A stretch of 13,197 nucleotides of DNA from Gemmatimonadales bacterium. Its GTDB lineage: Bacteria; Gemmatimonadota; Gemmatimonadetes; Palauibacterales; Palauibacteraceae. Positions 6,676 through 13,197 of this stretch are shown here, piece after piece. Below the pieces are notes generated by a model that saw nothing but the letters and a program-made list of their open reading frames with translations, was not told the origin of the DNA and did not search any database. The stretch lies in assembly GCA_030636765.1 (NCBI GenBank), contig DAOVWI010000050.1, forward strand, positions 1 through 13,197, given 5' to 3'. How positions within the stretch are numbered: the first letter of the stretch is position 1; every line of letters begins with the position of its first letter. The position numbers and the translations under genes were made by a program.

Positions 6676-8471
6676 CCTGTCCTCCCGAGGATCGCGAGCA
6701 GCCCCGTCGTGAGCAGCGGCACGTACGTGATGAGCAGGACGCCAAACCCGAGGATGATCAGGAACGGCACAGCGGCGCGGTAGATCTCCAGCAGAGGCCT
6801 CTCGAATCGGTAGGAGGCGAAGAACAGGTTCAGGCCGACCGGCGGCGTGAGGTACCCGAGCTCCAGATTGGCGATGAAGATGATCCCCAGGTGGATCGGA
6901 TCGATCCCGAACGCCAGGCCGAGCGGCACGATCAGCGGCACGACGACGACCGTGGCCGAGAAGATGTCCATCACGGCGCCGACCGCCAGGAGGAAGAGGT
7001 TGAGGCAAAGGAGGAAGACAAGCCTCGACTCGATGTGGGCCTGGACCCACTCGAGGGCCCGCGCGGGGACCATCGCGTCGACCATGTAGCTGCTGAAGCC
7101 CATCGCCATCCCCAGGATCAGCAGCACGCCCCCAATCAACACGAGGCACTCCCGGAAAACGCGCGCCAGATCCCGTCCCAGCGACAAGTCCCGGTGCACG
7201 AAGCACTGGATCACGAAGGCGTAGAGGGCGGCCAGAGCCGCGGCTTCCACCAGCGTGGCAAGTCCGCCCAGGTACACGTAGAGCACGATGAGCGGGAGGA
7301 GCAGCTCCCACTTCGCCTCCCACAGCGCCCTCCCCGCCTCCCGTCGGTTGAACGGCGTCCGCTCCACCCGCTCGACGATTCCCTCACGCACGCCCCAGGC
7401 CGCCACCAGCGTTACCAGCACGATTCCCGGAAGGATGCCGCCGATGAAGAGGTCTTCGATCGAGACCCTCGCCACGATCCCGTAGAGGATGAGCGGAAGC
7501 GCGGGCGGAAGAAGCAGACCCAGAGAGCCCGATGCCGTGAGGAGGCCGAGCGAGAAGCGGTCACGATAACGGTCCTCCCGGAGCACCTGGTACAGCAGCC
7601 CGCCCATGGCGAGGATCGTCACGCCGGAGCCGCCCGTGAACACGGTGAAGAACGCGCACAGGAGCGCGCAGACGACGGCGGTGCCGCCCCGGATCCAGCC
7701 GAAGAAGGCCTGGAAAAAGCCGAGAAGCCGCGACGAGGCCCTGCCCTCCGCGAGAAAGAAACCGACCAGTGTAAAGAGCGGGATCGCGGCCAGGACCGGG
7801 TCCGACGCCAGGCTGTAGGTCTCGATGAGGACGGCCACCGGGGGGACGCCGTCCGCCATGAAGAGAAGCGCGGCGATGCCGCCCAGGGCGGCGAAGATCG
7901 GCCCTCCGAGCACGGTGCCGGCCAGTATCATCAGCAGGCCCGGCCACGCAGGCCGGGCCTCGAGCAGCCCAGGAAACTGTGCCACCACCAGGCCCACTGC
8001 CGCCCCAATGGCCGCGATCGCGCGGCCTTTCCAGCTCTCGCCAGCACGCCAGATCAGGCGGCCTGCAATGAGCAGAAAGGAGAGCGGCAGGACGACCTGC
8101 GCGACCCAAACAGGCAAGCTCTGTGTGATCATCGTGCCGGCCGCCCGCTCCTCCAGCACGAGATCGATCCCGGCCCGGAAGAAGAGCGCCGACACCGCCG
8201 CCGCCACCGCGGCGGCGAACAACCGGCCGCCGGAGCGGAGCTTCCCTTCGGGGAGGAGCCGCCCGGTGGCGAGCGAGAGGAGGCGGCCCTCCCGGGCCGC
8301 GAGGGCGGCGCCGAGAAACGCGACCCAAAGCATAAGGTGGCGGACGATCGAGATGCCGCCCGGAATCCCGGTGCCGATCTTTCGGAGCGGAATCTCGAGA
8401 AGCGGCAGGATGACCATGGCGGCCAGCGCGAGGCTCGCCGCGAGCTCCTCCGTCCTGCGAAGGATCTTCAC
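6672..8471 (-). CDS. dctM: TRAP transporter permease, fused small (DctQ) and large (DctM) subunits
   Basis: 599 residues from a GTG at 8471 (GTG AAG ATC); only a weak GGGA sequence precedes it. The first 165 or so residues hold the four membrane helices of a DctQ subunit (for example LALAAMVILPLLEIPLRK and the helix at 122-140). The remaining 430 are a full-length DctM with many helices and family signatures near GLLTASGSLGLLLPPALPL and LELGYLTPPVGLNLFF. TRAP permeases import organic acids or related solutes using a sodium or proton gradient, receiving them from a periplasmic binding protein. It lies 49 bases after dctP and overlaps the beta-propeller gene by four bases. Fused QM forms are a known variant. 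The identification is very secure; the coupling ion and substrate are unknown. Confidence 0.95.
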   Translation of the reverse strand: MKILRRTEELAASLALAAMVILPLLEIPLRKIGTGIPGGISIVRHLMLWVAFLGAALAAREGRLLSLATGRLLPEGKLRSGGRLFAAAVAAAVSALFFRAGIDLVLEERAAGTMITQSLPVWVAQVVLPLSFLLIAGRLIWRAGESWKGRAIAAIGAAVGLVVAQFPGLLEARPAWPGLLMILAGTVLGGPIFAALGGIAALLFMADGVPPVAVLIETYSLASDPVLAAIPLFTLVGFFLAEGRASSRLLGFFQAFFGWIRGGTAVVCALLCAFFTVFTGGSGVTILAMGGLLYQVLREDRYRDRFSLGLLTASGSLGLLLPPALPLILYGIVARVSIEDLFIGGILPGIVLVTLVAAWGVREGIVERVERTPFNRREAGRALWEAKWELLLPLIVLYVYLGGLATLVEAAALAALYAFVIQCFVHRDLSLGRDLARVFRECLVLIGGVLLILGMAMGFSSYMVDAMVPARALEWVQAHIESRLVFLLCLNLFLLAVGAVMDIFSATVVVVPLIVPLGLAFGIDPIHLGIIFIANLELGYLTPPVGLNLFFASYRFERPLLEIYRAAVPFLIILGFGVLLITYVPLLTTGLLAILGRTG

Positions 8472-8520
8472 CGAGTCATCCCGGCCGGGTTATCGCGGTG
8501 GACGCGTCGCGCCCGGCACG

Positions 8521-9552
8521 CTAGCGCTCGCCGGGTCGATCCGCACGGTATTCGGCACGGTAGCGGACGGCCAGATCGAAGATCTCATCCGGCACCATCG
8601 TCCTCCGCATGCTCTCGGCGAAGGACTCGGCGGTGGCCCGCCACGGATCCTGCTCGTCTCCCGGCCGCAGCCGGATCACCTCCAGGCCGCGCTTCTCCAT
8701 CTCGAGGATCGATTCCTCGTCCTTCAGCGGAATCTCCACCGCGAGACGATCCGCGGCCCGCCCCGCGGCCTCGAGAATCGTCGCGCGGTCCTCCTCGGAG
8801 ATCTTCCCCCATGTCCCGACGTCGATGACGGCGGCTCCCATGAGCGGTGAGAAGCCGGGATCGATCATGTACGGCACATGCTTGAACCACTGCATGGCGA
8901 GAGCGCCGAGCGGCGGCGCCGGCAGCCCGTCGATCATGCCGCTCTGAAGCCCCATCATGATGTCGGTCGGGGAGAGCCCCACGGGGTTGAAGCCGTTCTG
9001 TCTCCAGAGCTGGATCAGCTCGTCGTCACTGGCGCCCGTGTACATCTTGAGGCGCTTCAGCTCCTCGACCGTCTGGAGGCGCCGCTTGGCAAAGATGTGG
9101 ATCCAACCGGCGTACACCCAGTTGAGGAGGACGAAGCCCCGCTCCTCCAGCCGCTCCGCGAGAACGGGACCGAGCCGATCGAGGACGTAGAAGAACTCCT
9201 CGATGGACTCGAAGAAGAGCGGCACCAAGAAAAGGTCGAACGCCGGATCGAGGTCGCTCAGGCCGCTTACCGTGAGCGCCGCACCCTGCAGCTGGCCGTG
9301 CCGGATCTTCCGCAGTGCGGCCTGATCGTCGCCCGCCACGCCGCCCGGGTAGATCACGAGCCGGACGCGGTCCTGCGTACCCTGCCGCCACTCGTTCCCC
9401 ATGTCCTCGAGGATCCGGTGCCACGGAGACCCGTCGGGGGCCAGTGTGGCGAACTTGACCCGAACCCTCTGCTGGGCGGCGAGCGAGGACACGGCGGCCA
9501 GGAATACACAACCGGCAACCGCCGAAAGCGTCATCGTTCTCCGCACCCTCAC
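8521..9552 (-). CDS. dctP: TRAP transporter periplasmic solute-binding protein (DctP family, TPAT type)
   Basis: 343 residues from a GTG at 9552, with AGGAGG five bases upstream. The Sec signal peptide is cleaved near SLAA-QQRV (26/27). The mature start RVKFATLAPDGSPWHR and the block PTDIMMGLQSGMIDGLPAPP are typical of DctP proteins. In classical DctP/SiaP proteins the strand after the LK-x-LK motif carries a conserved Arg that binds the substrate carboxylate; here the segment reads LKRLKMYTGASDDE, with Tyr where that Arg is expected. The motif AMQWFKHVPYMID resembles P proteins that work with TatT partners. The neighbouring TatT and QM genes agree. The ligand is therefore probably not a simple dicarboxylate, which is an inference from the missing Arg. 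Confidence 0.93.
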   Translation of the reverse strand: MRVRRTMTLSAVAGCVFLAAVSSLAAQQRVRVKFATLAPDGSPWHRILEDMGNEWRQGTQDRVRLVIYPGGVAGDDQAALRKIRHGQLQGAALTVSGLSDLDPAFDLFLVPLFFESIEEFFYVLDRLGPVLAERLEERGFVLLNWVYAGWIHIFAKRRLQTVEELKRLKMYTGASDDELIQLWRQNGFNPVGLSPTDIMMGLQSGMIDGLPAPPLGALAMQWFKHVPYMIDPGFSPLMGAAVIDVGTWGKISEEDRATILEAAGRAADRLAVEIPLKDEESILEMEKRGLEVIRLRPGDEQDPWRATAESFAESMRRTMVPDEIFDLAVRYRAEYRADRPGER

Positions 9553-9594
9553 GTTCCCCTCCTATCACGACATCTCAACGAACGCGCCTCCCGA

Positions 9595-10536
9595 CTACTC
9601 CACGAAGTAATCGTCCACGTGGTCGAGCATGTAACGGGCGCGCCTCTGGACGATCAGGTTCTGGAGACGGTAGCTCGGGAAATCGTCGGGATCCACGGCC
9701 AGCGCCTCCAGCATCAGCCGCTCGAAACGCTCCCGGTTCTGCTCGGGCAGCATGACGCTCGTGGCGTATGTGGCGTACGTGCTGGCCAAGCGGCCTCCGT
9801 TCAGCACGAGCGCCCGCTCGAAGTGCTCCCTGGCCTTCTCGGGCGACCCGCCCATGTTGGCCGGCAGGCCCTCGATCATGATGAACAGGTCGTGGACCGC
9901 ACCGTCCCCAAACGCCTCGTCCAACTCCAGGATTCGGCGCATCATCGCGATCACCGCCGGCAAGTCCGCAATGAGGTCGGGCCGATCCTTGCCGAGGGAT
10001 ATCGCAGCGCCCCAGGAGGCAGCCGCCCAATAGAGCAACGGCACGTCCTTCACCGTCGTCCTGGCGACGGCGCTATCCGGGTCGACCGACAGCTGCTCCG
10101 CGATCCCATCGTATTTCTTCGCCAGGCCTCGCATCCCGTACCTCTGGGCCCGCAGGTAGAGACGCAGAGCGCGCTCCTCCTGCTGCCGTGACCGCTCGTA
10201 CTCCTCCGCCTCGAGCAGGATCGCGTCGGTCTCGACGCAGACGTAGGCGTACTGGGTGAAAGCCTTGGCCGCCGTCAGAAGAAACCGCTCGCTCCCCGGT
10301 TGCCTGAGGATGAGCCCCTCGACGGTGGAGAGCGCGAAGGGCAGGGACTCGCACACCAGCTCGGGATCTTCGTCCGAGGCCCATACGTCGCTGGTCGCCT
10401 CCATCACACCGGCGATGCTGTTCCCGGCCATCTTGTTGACGAGCCCGCAGCCGCTGAGACCCAGAGAGAGAACGATCCCTACAAGGCGGGGGACCGCCAA
10501 GGCAAACCGGCAGCCGTACCGATCGCTCACCGGCAT
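9595..10536 (-). CDS. TatT family lipoprotein of a TPR-associated TRAP (TPAT) transporter
   Basis: 313 residues, start ATG at 10536 with GAGG overlapping the stop of the gene before it. The lipoprotein signal has lipobox LSGC (Cys30), followed by GLVNKMAGNSIAGVMEA, a stretch characteristic of this family. The body is all helical and repeat-like, for example YWAAASWGAAISL (169-181), the helix around 194-209 and SPEKAREHFERALVLN (231-246, a TPR-type helix pair). In the Treponema pallidum system the TatT lipoprotein forms a trimer that binds the P subunit and offers a pore for hydrophobic ligands; that is established for the family, not shown here. It lies 42 bases before dctP and four bases after the ABM-like gene, fitting a single operon. 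Confidence 0.9.
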   Translation of the reverse strand: MPVSDRYGCRFALAVPRLVGIVLSLGLSGCGLVNKMAGNSIAGVMEATSDVWASDEDPELVCESLPFALSTVEGLILRQPGSERFLLTAAKAFTQYAYVCVETDAILLEAEEYERSRQQEERALRLYLRAQRYGMRGLAKKYDGIAEQLSVDPDSAVARTTVKDVPLLYWAAASWGAAISLGKDRPDLIADLPAVIAMMRRILELDEAFGDGAVHDLFIMIEGLPANMGGSPEKAREHFERALVLNGGRLASTYATYATSVMLPEQNRERFERLMLEALAVDPDDFPSYRLQNLIVQRRARYMLDHVDDYFVE

Positions 10537-10540
10537 CGCC

Positions 10541-10864
10541 TCAACACGCCGTCGCCAATACCGGCCCTTCGACCACCTCGTGGTGCGCGGATTTCTCGTC
10601 GAACCGGGTCAGCAGCTGCCTCGCCTCGGGAGGCACGACCGCCACCTCGTATTCCTCTCCAGCGAACGCCCGAACCGCGTCCATCGACTCGAAGAACGTG
10701 AGCGTCGTGAACTCCACCTCTTCGTCCACGTCGCACCGCAGCAGGTAGGCGCCCCGGTAGCCGGCCACCAGATGGATGCCGGGGAGGATCCGCGTCCGTA
10801 AAAGCTCCTCGTACGCATCGGCGTCCTCCGTCGTGGTCCAGCCTCTCCAAAGACGACCAATCAT
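10541..10864 (-). CDS. Antibiotic biosynthesis monooxygenase (ABM)-like dimeric alpha/beta barrel protein
   Basis: 107 residues; the ATG at 10864 has AGGAG five bases upstream, which is better than an in-frame ATG at 10882 inside a tandem repeat. The sequence opens IGRLWRGWTTTEDADAYEEL, the usual start of small ABM-family proteins. It continues with GYRGAYLLRCD and VEFTTLTFFESMDAVRAFAG, the strands and helix of a ferredoxin-like fold, and closes RFDEKSAHHEV. No signal peptide, so cytoplasmic. Family members include cofactor-free oxygenases and haem-degrading or sensing proteins, and many have no known activity. As the first gene of the TRAP operon it could act on the imported compound. The fold is sure, the role is not. 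Confidence 0.85.
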   Translation of the reverse strand: MIGRLWRGWTTTEDADAYEELLRTRILPGIHLVAGYRGAYLLRCDVDEEVEFTTLTFFESMDAVRAFAGEEYEVAVVPPEARQLLTRFDEKSAHHEVVEGPVLATAC

Positions 10865-10877
10865 CACGTCTCCTCTC

Positions 10878-10930
10878 GGCATCGGGGCCCATGGCCGTCA
10901 GGCATCGCGGCCCATGGCCGTCAGGCATCC
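10878..10930. repeat. 23-bp tandem duplication in the leader of the TRAP operon
   Basis: Two adjacent 23-base copies (10878-10900 and 10901-10923) differ at one base, and the first six bases begin a third copy at 10924. Each holds GGCCCATGGCC, nearly palindromic. It lies 14 bases upstream of the ABM-like ATG and just before the Shine-Dalgarno site. It could affect leader structure or bind a regulator, or be a slippage product. Confidence 0.85.
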
Positions 10931-11061
10931 GCTCGGCTCGGGAACCCCGGGGTCGGCCGGCGCTGTTCTAGACGAGGCGACCAACGCGTGCGGACGCTGT
11001 CCGGGCGCGCCGCCTGGCAAGGACGTTGGCCTGAGGTTCTACTGTACGGGGTTTCGGGATC
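10931..11061. other. Gap between divergent genes
   Basis: The remainder of the 197-base divergent interval between the TRAP operon and the metalloprotease gene. It must carry promoters in both directions, but I find no hexamer pair good enough to name. Minus-strand TAGAAC (10974-10969) is the nearest thing to a -10 box for the operon. Confidence 0.4.
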
Positions 11062-11763
11062 GTGAGCTACGGCAAACCGCGACCGACCGGTCGCCATCAG
11101 CTGCTCCGCGCCTGTGCGCTCGGCGCTGCCGCGCTCGGGCTTTCCGCCTGCAGCGACGACGCAGGATCCGGCCCGATATCGGGACCGGACTCCGAGCGCA
11201 TCACGCTCAGCGTGCGCGTTCACCTCCTCTCGTCCGAGCTCGTGCCGCTCAACACGACCCTCACGGACGATGAGGTGGGCGTGATGTTCGCGCGGCTCAA
11301 CGAGGTCTGGCAGCAGGCGGACATCACGTGGGACATCGAGTCGATCGTCCGCGAGGCCGCCCTGAACGCTGACGGCTTTGCACTCGTCCTGTCGGGCCAG
11401 CTCCCGGCCTCCAGTCAGAACGTGGCGTCGATCCTGCCCCTCGGGAGGCTTCTCTCGGGGATGTGGAACGTGTTCCTGATCCAGGACCTGGGAGGGATCG
11501 CGGGCGGCTTCTACTTCCCGGGCATCCCGGCGACGCTCTCCGCGGAGATCGACCCCTTCGGTCAGCGCGAGCTAACGGGGTCCGCCGCCCGAATCCTGGC
11601 CCACGAGCTCGGCCACTCGCTCAGCCTGGCGCACGTGCCCTGCACGCCCGAAGGCAACCTGATGGCGGCGGGCTGCGACTCGCAGGACCGAACCCGGCTG
11701 ACGGCGACGCAGGGTCAGGCCGCCCGGCAACAGGCACGAAGGGGCGAGCCCTTCGGTTCGTAG
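11062..11763 (+). CDS. Metzincin-like zinc metalloprotease lipoprotein
   Basis: 233 residues from a GTG at 11062, preceded only by a weak GGGAT. The lipoprotein signal has lipobox LSAC (Cys32), followed by a Gly/Ser/Asp-rich linker. VRVHLLSSE and a helix LTDDEVGVMFARLNEVWQQADITWDIE follow the pattern of the N-terminal half of small secreted zincins. The zinc site is HELGHSLSLAH (His181, Glu182, His185, His191), fitting HExxHxxxxxH. Ser replaces the usual Gly at position eight. The following NLM (Met in a CTPEGNLMAAGCD loop) is the likely Met-turn of metzincins. Probably attached to a membrane and facing the periplasm or outside. It converges on the DUF255 gene with 20 bases between stops. Substrate unknown. 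Confidence 0.8.
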   Translation: MSYGKPRPTGRHQLLRACALGAAALGLSACSDDAGSGPISGPDSERITLSVRVHLLSSELVPLNTTLTDDEVGVMFARLNEVWQQADITWDIESIVREAALNADGFALVLSGQLPASSQNVASILPLGRLLSGMWNVFLIQDLGGIAGGFYFPGIPATLSAEIDPFGQRELTGSAARILAHELGHSLSLAHVPCTPEGNLMAAGCDSQDRTRLTATQGQAARQQARRGEPFGS

Positions 11764-11783
11764 GGGAGCACGGTGGGCGTCTG

Positions 11784-12968
11784 CTACTCGCGGATCCCCA
11801 GAAGGTCCAGCAGGAACGCGTACTCGAAGGCGATGTCCTCGTACCGCGTGTAGCGTCCCGACACGTCGGCGTCCTGGTGGGCATAGAACCCACCCCGCTC
11901 CCGGTCCGACAGGGTCCCGTCCACGTAGCGAATGATGTCCCGCGCGACAGCGGCGTACGAGGAATCGCCCGTCAGCCGGTAGGCATCCAGATACGCCCGG
12001 AGGAGGCCGGACTGCACGTAGTCCATCTTCTCGAAGTGGGGCACCGTGAGCCGGCGGTCCACGCTGTACCGGAAGAAGCCGCCGTTCACGTGGTCCCGAA
12101 TCCCGCTTGTCGCGTACACGTCGAGCGTTCTCAGGGCACGTTCAACGAGCGTGTCGTTCCCGACCAGGAACCCCTCGGCCAGAGCCAGGCGGATGGCGGA
12201 AGGACGGAGGAACTTCGATCCCTCACCCGCTCCGAACCCACCGTACTCCGGATCGAACGCCGAGCCGGCCCTCTCCGCCATCTCTCGAGGAAGATCCGGG
12301 GACAGTGCTCCCGCCGCGGCCATGTCCCGTTGGTACCGCCCCAGGGCCTCCCGAACGTTTCCTGCGATCTCGGCCACCTGCCCTCGTTGCTCCTCGTACG
12401 CTCGGGCGATCCTGGGCGCGACCTGCCGGAGTCCGAGCACATTCCCGCGCGAATCCGGAGGGAAGTACGTGCCTCCGGCGAAGGGCGTCCCGTCGGGAGC
12501 GAGAAACATCGTCAGCGGCCAACCGCCCCCTCGGCCATTGAGGGCGCGCAAGGCGATCTGGTAGCGACCATCGATATCGGGCCGTTCGTCCCGATCGACC
12601 TTGATAGGAACGAAATACTCGTTGATGAGCGCCGCGATCTCCGGGTTCTCGTAGCTCTCCCGGTCCATCACGTGGCACCAGTGGCACCAGATCGCCCCGA
12701 TGTCGAGCCACACCGGGCGGTCGAGAGCCTTCGCCAGCTCGAAGGCTTCCGGGCCCCACTGCTGCCAGGCGACCGGCTGTTCGGCTGCCGACCGCAGATA
12801 GGGGCTCCTCGCATCGGCAAGCTCGTTCTCCATCGACTGACCGGCGGAATCGGCCGCCCCTCCGAGGCGACCTCCGCGCGCGGCGAAGAGGAGTCCCCCC
12901 GCGAGGAGCAGCGCGGCGCAGAGCGCCCTCACCGTCCACGCCAGCCAACGGCGCGAGCTCGAGGTCAT
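11784..12968 (-). CDS. Membrane-anchored thioredoxin-domain (DUF255 / YyaL-SPATA20-like) protein, shortened C-terminus
   Basis: 394 residues from the ATG at 12968; there is no Shine-Dalgarno site directly before it. A basic start and one hydrophobic helix (about 10-30) form an uncleaved anchor or signal. The thioredoxin-like domain shows SPYLRSAAEQPVAWQQW (55-71), the redox motif WCHWCHVM (Cys95, Cys98), VPIKVDRDERPDID and GGGWPLTMFLAPDG, all hallmarks of the family. A second part has DHVNGGFFRYSVD and VPHFEKM (residues 292-315) and GGFYAHQDADVSG (359-371), matching the first half of the alpha/alpha-barrel region. Family members are usually near 600-700 residues, and here the protein stops soon after QDAD. 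I see no continuation in other frames because the converging protease gene starts 20 bases on. The function of the family is not settled; a redox or disulfide role outside the cytoplasm is plausible. Confidence 0.88.
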   Translation of the reverse strand: MTSSSRRWLAWTVRALCAALLLAGGLLFAARGGRLGGAADSAGQSMENELADARSPYLRSAAEQPVAWQQWGPEAFELAKALDRPVWLDIGAIWCHWCHVMDRESYENPEIAALINEYFVPIKVDRDERPDIDGRYQIALRALNGRGGGWPLTMFLAPDGTPFAGGTYFPPDSRGNVLGLRQVAPRIARAYEEQRGQVAEIAGNVREALGRYQRDMAAAGALSPDLPREMAERAGSAFDPEYGGFGAGEGSKFLRPSAIRLALAEGFLVGNDTLVERALRTLDVYATSGIRDHVNGGFFRYSVDRRLTVPHFEKMDYVQSGLLRAYLDAYRLTGDSSYAAVARDIIRYVDGTLSDRERGGFYAHQDADVSGRYTRYEDIAFEYAFLLDLLGIRE

Positions 12969-12994
12969 GCGCTGGTCGATTCGACATGAGTCAT
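12965..12994 (-). CDS. Possible 9-codon leader ORF coupled to the DUF255 gene
   Basis: An ATG at 12994 with AGGAGA five bases upstream opens a 9-residue ORF, MTHVESTSA, whose TGA overlaps the ATG of the DUF255 gene (ATGA at 12968-12965). The DUF255 ATG has no Shine-Dalgarno site, so ribosomes ending here could restart on it. This may be a translational-coupling leader; it could also be coincidence. No protein function is suggested. Confidence 0.4.
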   Translation of the reverse strand: MTHVESTSA

Positions 12995-13125
12995 CACCGT
13001 CTCTCCTACGAATGCCTGGACTGGCCCGACGCTCGAATCTCTCAACCTCAGGCGGCCCTCCAAGTTCCAGGAGATGGCGATCGTTCGCGCTGTGCGGCGC
13101 CATGAAAGGCGGCGCTCCCTTCCGA

Positions 13126-13158
13126 ATGCCGACGAGCCCGTCTACCTTCTGTCGGCAT
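13126..13158. promoter_or_regulatory. Inverted repeat, possible operator between divergent genes
   Basis: Perfect 8-base arms ATGCCGAC (13126-13133) and GTCGGCAT (13151-13158) separated by 17 bases. The right arm runs into the ATG of the possible gene at the right edge. It could be an operator dyad or an RNA hairpin masking that start. The rest of the gap 12995-13125 holds nothing I can name. Confidence 0.35.
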
Positions 13159-13197
13159 GGAGCCGAAACCCTTCCTGATCGATGAGTACGTGCGATG
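13157..13197 (+). CDS. Possible 5' end of a gene running off the right edge
   Basis: An ATG at 13157 opens a frame reading MEPKPFLIDEYVR to the window edge without a stop. No good Shine-Dalgarno site precedes it, and 13 codons are too few to name a family. It is listed because the peptide looks protein-like and the divergent arrangement leaves room for a gene. Confidence 0.3.
   Translation, partial: MEPKPFLIDEYVR

Noticed and set aside
6676..7323. In-frame upstream extension of the beta-propeller ORF by 216 codons
   Set aside because: It lies wholly inside the permease gene in another frame, reads as Arg/Gly/Pro-rich shadow sequence, and the real start at 6675 has a Shine-Dalgarno site and signal peptide.
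6891..8828. 645-codon plus-strand ORF opposite the TRAP permease and dctP
   Set aside because: Highly charged His/Arg/Glu-rich composition typical of antisense shadow frames in GC-rich genes; no start signal.
11463..12989. 508-codon plus-strand ORF spanning the protease and DUF255 genes
   Set aside because: Overlaps two well-recognised genes on both strands and has shadow-type composition.
12969..13103. 45-residue N-terminal extension of the DUF255 protein
   Set aside because: Arg-rich, unlike coding sequence in this family, with no ribosome binding site at 13103; the anchor helix begins properly after the ATG at 12968.

Overview
This is a GC-rich chromosomal window (about two thirds G+C by eye) from a Gram-negative-type bacterium. 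It carries several lipoproteins, Sec signal peptides, a periplasmic TRAP solute-binding protein with its TatT lipoprotein partner, and AGGAGG-like ribosome binding sites. My guess at the source is an uncultured Gemmatimonadota or a relative, based on overall protein style. That is inference only: there is no rRNA or other marker gene here. I see no tRNA, rRNA, CRISPR array, insertion sequence or phage gene.

Left part (1-3350, minus strand). A lipoprotein with a glycosidase-like TIM-barrel is followed by two paralogous secreted proteins. Each paralog is an internal duplication of a domain of about 100 residues with a fixed pair of cysteines. Each has its own promoter-like sequence, its own Shine-Dalgarno site and a nearly identical downstream hairpin. 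Between the paralogs lies a 32-codon gene for an extremely basic protein (20 of 32 residues Lys or Arg), resembling small ribosomal proteins of the bS22 / AURKAIP1-COX24 kind.

Centre (3511-5601, plus strand). A single long gene fuses a secreted dienelactone-hydrolase-type alpha/beta hydrolase to a membrane-embedded M48 (Ste24-type) zinc protease. Both active sites appear intact.

Operon (10864 down to 5656, minus strand). Five tightly packed genes run in the order ABM-type alpha/beta-barrel protein, TatT lipoprotein, DctP solute-binding protein, fused DctQ-DctM permease, SMP-30-like beta-propeller. Gaps are 4, 42 and 49 bases, then a 4-base ATGA overlap. This is a tetratricopeptide-associated TRAP (TPAT) transporter with two candidate accessory or enzymatic genes at its ends. 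The DctP lacks the arginine that usually binds carboxylates, so the ligand is probably not an ordinary C4-dicarboxylate.

Right part (10865-13197). A divergent metzincin-like lipoprotein protease (plus) converges on a membrane-anchored thioredoxin-domain DUF255 protein (minus) that appears shortened. The DUF255 gene has no Shine-Dalgarno site of its own but is preceded by a 9-codon ORF with a good one, ending in an ATGA overlap. The extreme right end may hold the first codons of another plus-strand gene. Short tandem duplications (28-bp period on both sides of the first lipoprotein gene, 23-bp period before the ABM gene) occur at gene borders.
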